DNA of 64,000 nt from positions 1,736,001 through 1,800,000 of the forward strand of contig NZ_JBEHZE010000001.1 in assembly GCF_041058985.1 (NCBI RefSeq). Direction: 5' to 3'. Positions 62,622 through 64,000 of this stretch are shown in pieces. Origin of the DNA: Hyphococcus lacteus (GTDB taxonomy: Bacteria > Pseudomonadota > Alphaproteobacteria > Caulobacterales > Parvularculaceae). A program made the position numbers and the translations under genes. The notes beneath the pieces were generated by a model that was not told the DNA's origin, ran no database searches, and saw only the letters and a list, made by a program, of their open reading frames with translations. The stretch's first letter is position 1; every line of letters starts with the position of its first letter.

Positions 62622-63452
62622 TTAGCGACTTCCTAAGCCAAATAATGCCACCCGGATCGTCATAAATACGATCATTAGGTCCATGATTGGGGAAAAATGG
62701 CGCATATAATAAAGGTCGTAGCGCAGCTTATTGCGGGCACCTTCAACTGAGGCGGAATATTCATATTTGACTTGTGCCCAACCGGTAATGCCGGGTTTGA
62801 TCAGGTGCCGACAATGGTAAAGCGGTATTTCCTGTTCCAATTCGAGAACAAATTCAGGCCGTTCTGGGCGTGGACCGACGAAACTCATTTCACCTCGTAA
62901 CACGTTGATCGCTTGCGGAATTTCATCAATTCGGAATTTACGAATGAAACGACCGACGCGGGTTACGCGATTATCTTTAAGAGCCGCATATTGAGGGCCA
63001 TTGGCCTCTGCGTTTGAGATCATCGACCGGAATTTATAAACCTCGAATACACGACCGCCGAAACCAACGCGTTTTTGGCGGTATAAGATGGTGCCGGGGC
63101 TATCTATTTTGATAATTATTGCCGTGAGCAATAAAATTGGCGCGAGGAATATCAACAGGCCAAGACTAAAGCAGATGTCTAGAACACGCTTGGTTCCTGC
63201 ACTGATGGGTGTATTCATGCGCGCAGCGGCTTTTATCAACTCTTCTGATTGCGCCATTTCGTCGGGGCGTACGTGGGGCACGTCGCTGCCACCGGCAGAA
63301 AGCTCTGTCGCTCCTTCGCGATGAAAAATAGTACCGTTTTTGGGTTTGTAATCACCCACGTGAAGCAAGCGTGTTGTGGCTACGACGCACAGCGTCGCTA
63401 GCACAATCGCAAGCGCATATAGAACAAACATCCCCCACTCCAACCTCGCCAC
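62622..63452 (-). CDS. Undecaprenyl-phosphate sugar phosphotransferase, short form
   Basis: Initiating sugar-1-phosphate transferase (276 residues) that loads the first sugar on undecaprenyl phosphate. The bacterial sugar transferase domain runs about 85-276: hydrophobic span (about 92-112), KVGFGGRVFEVYKFRSM, FIRKFRIDEIPQAINVLRGEMSFVGPRPE and GITGWAQVKYEYS. The first 85 residues have one further span (about 7-27) and a linker, so the larger N-terminal region of the usual XrtA-locus enzyme (EpsB_2, about 450 residues) is missing, giving a short form. First gene of the minus-strand operon, separated from the export gene by about 210 bases. Confidence 0.93.
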   Translation of the reverse strand: MARLEWGMFVLYALAIVLATLCVVATTRLLHVGDYKPKNGTIFHREGATELSAGGSDVPHVRPDEMAQSEELIKAAARMNTPISAGTKRVLDICFSLGLLIFLAPILLLTAIIIKIDSPGTILYRQKRVGFGGRVFEVYKFRSMISNAEANGPQYAALKDNRVTRVGRFIRKFRIDEIPQAINVLRGEMSFVGPRPERPEFVLELEQEIPLYHCRHLIKPGITGWAQVKYEYSASVEGARNKLRYDLYYMRHFSPIMDLMIVFMTIRVALFGLGSR

Positions 63453-63624
63453 TAACCAGAATTCACATATTTGAATCCGCTAATGGCACTTCCACTGTAC
63501 GAAAATGCAACAATCGAAGCTCTCTACCGCATAATACATGCCTAACAGAAAGTTAAGAAGGTAAATGAGGCAAGTGTATGTTTTCGGGAGAATGAAAGTA
63601 AAAAACTGTGTTGTTTAGTGGGAA

Positions 63625-63768
63625 TTAATCGACCAGAGCAAAAATAACAGCCCAAATACTTCCAGCAGTTGCAAACCATGCAAGAACACACGCTAATGCG
63701 GGAAGCCGTTCGGTATTGGTACCCGTTGAAGCGTGCTGTCGTGTCGTTTGAGCTGTCGCTGTGGGCAT
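63625..63768 (-). CDS. Candidate 47-residue membrane peptide in the exopolysaccharide locus
   Basis: Short gene of 47 codons: a Thr/Ala-rich N-terminus (MPTATAQTTRQHASTG) and one hydrophobic span (LACVLAWFATAGSIWAVIFALV) ending in Asp. ATG at 63768, GTGAG nine bases upstream. It lies between the sugar transferase gene and the divergent glycosyltransferase. A longer frame on the same strand (63542-63778) is Cys/Ser-rich and looks like noise; the hydrophobic pattern and codon choice favour this shorter one. Function unknown; a small regulator or assembly factor is possible. Confidence 0.5.
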   Translation of the reverse strand: MPTATAQTTRQHASTGTNTERLPALACVLAWFATAGSIWAVIFALVD

Positions 63769-63855
63769 TGCGTCTCACTTTCGCTGCGAATGCGGGAAGT
63801 CTATGGCGCGTTCGTTCAAGAATCTCTTAACGAATGTTCTGTCTACGTGTTTTTG

Positions 63856-63873
63856 TTAACGCCCGCCCGTTAA
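63856..63873. promoter_or_regulatory. Inverted repeat upstream of the right-edge glycosyltransferase
   Basis: TTAACG and CGTTAA separated by six bases (CCCGCC) form a perfect inverted repeat about 50 bases before the start of the next gene. It could be an operator for the glycosyltransferase, the 47-aa peptide gene, or both. No regulator is identified. Confidence 0.35.
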
Positions 63874-63921
63874 GTTTGTTCCATCATTGCGCGATTGAGC
63901 GCCTAAAAAACGCCGAGCTCT

Positions 63922-64000
63922 ATGCGTATCCTTTTGTTTTCAACGCTTTTTCCGAATGCAGTATCGCCTTCACACGGCGTGTTTGTGGAAAACCGTATGA
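63922..64000 (+). CDS. Glycosyltransferase, 5' end only
   Basis: The last 79 bases encode the start of a protein beginning MRILLFSTLFPNAVSPSHG, then VFVENRM. This pattern (ILLFSTLFPN...P.HGVFVE.R) is the usual N-terminus of GT4 glycosyltransferases of exopolysaccharide loci. The gene runs off the right edge. It points away from the minus-strand operon, so the locus probably continues to the right with further transferases and the exosortase. Confidence 0.7.
   Translation, partial: MRILLFSTLFPNAVSPSHGVFVENRM

Noticed and set aside
62605..62635. Weak hairpin AAGTC/GACTT with T tract at the end of the sugar transferase gene
   Set aside because: Only a five-base stem overlapping the stop codon; unlikely to be an efficient terminator within an operon.
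63542..63778. 78-codon minus-strand frame left of the right-edge glycosyltransferase
   Set aside because: Cys/Ser/Phe-rich composition unlike its neighbours; the overlapping 47-codon frame has better protein-like character.

Overview
The window is a chromosomal segment of an alphaproteobacterium, probably of the Caulobacterales/Hyphomonadales/Parvularculales neighbourhood. Pointers are the NDUFA12 - mlaD - DUF2155 - aat gene order, an aroQ-accB-accC operon, a B12-dependent ribonucleotide reductase, a gene-transfer-agent type holin, a long coiled-coil protein resembling the polarity factor TipN, and a heat-shock promoter of the alphaproteobacterial type in front of clpB. The exact genus cannot be read from the sequence. 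Genes are dense, mostly in short operons on both strands. I see no rRNA, tRNA, CRISPR array, transposase or integrase.

Layout. 1-10.0 kb: housekeeping genes (3' part of lpd, mtfA, parE, an old-yellow-enzyme reductase, glnA, an ELM1-family protein), interrupted by an A+T-rich PD-(D/E)XK nuclease-like gene (2294-3709) set between two copies of a ~75 bp hairpin repeat. 10.0-12.9 kb: tyrosine catabolism (maiA diverging from hppD, then a MarR regulator) plus a gamma-class carbonic anhydrase homologue; a perfect 14 bp palindrome lies between maiA and hppD. 12.9-21.5 kb: lipoprotein hydrolase, two glycosyltransferases, an ABC-F ATPase, cutA, queC, an MFS transporter and a methyltransferase. 21.5-29.3 kb: a CHASE2 protein whose cyclase domain appears to have lost every catalytic residue, a four-gene Mla/MCE lipid-transport operon with a STAS-fused permease, and a histidine kinase/receiver pair. 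29.4-40.1 kb: the TipN-like protein, a one-repeat voltage-gated channel with the unusual filter TLEGWPD, isovaleryl-CoA dehydrogenase, a stand-alone protein kinase, an antiporter-like membrane protein lacking the usual motifs, a GTA-type holin, thiO, a lytic transglycosylase and a pentapeptide-repeat protein. 40.2-53.0 kb: nrdJ, NDUFA12, a second MlaD, DUF2155, aat, accC-accB-aroQ, thiS-thiG, clpB and a small hypothetical.

53.0-64.0 kb is an exopolysaccharide locus of the exosortase A (XrtA/PEP-CTERM) type. Nine tightly packed minus-strand genes encode the priming sugar transferase, outer-membrane export lipoprotein, chain-length protein, tyrosine autokinase, beta-barrel protein, AAA ATPase, polysaccharide deacetylase, FemAB-like protein and a glycosyltransferase. 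A 47-residue membrane peptide gene and the start of a divergent glycosyltransferase follow at the right edge. The exosortase, polymerase and flippase are not in the window and may lie to the right.

Best candidates for new biology: the repeat-flanked nuclease-like gene, the degenerate CHASE2 cyclase, the TLEGWPD channel, the isolated GTA-type holin near a lytic transglycosylase, and several small unannotated elements (47-aa and 34-aa ORFs, and two terminators with no gene upstream).
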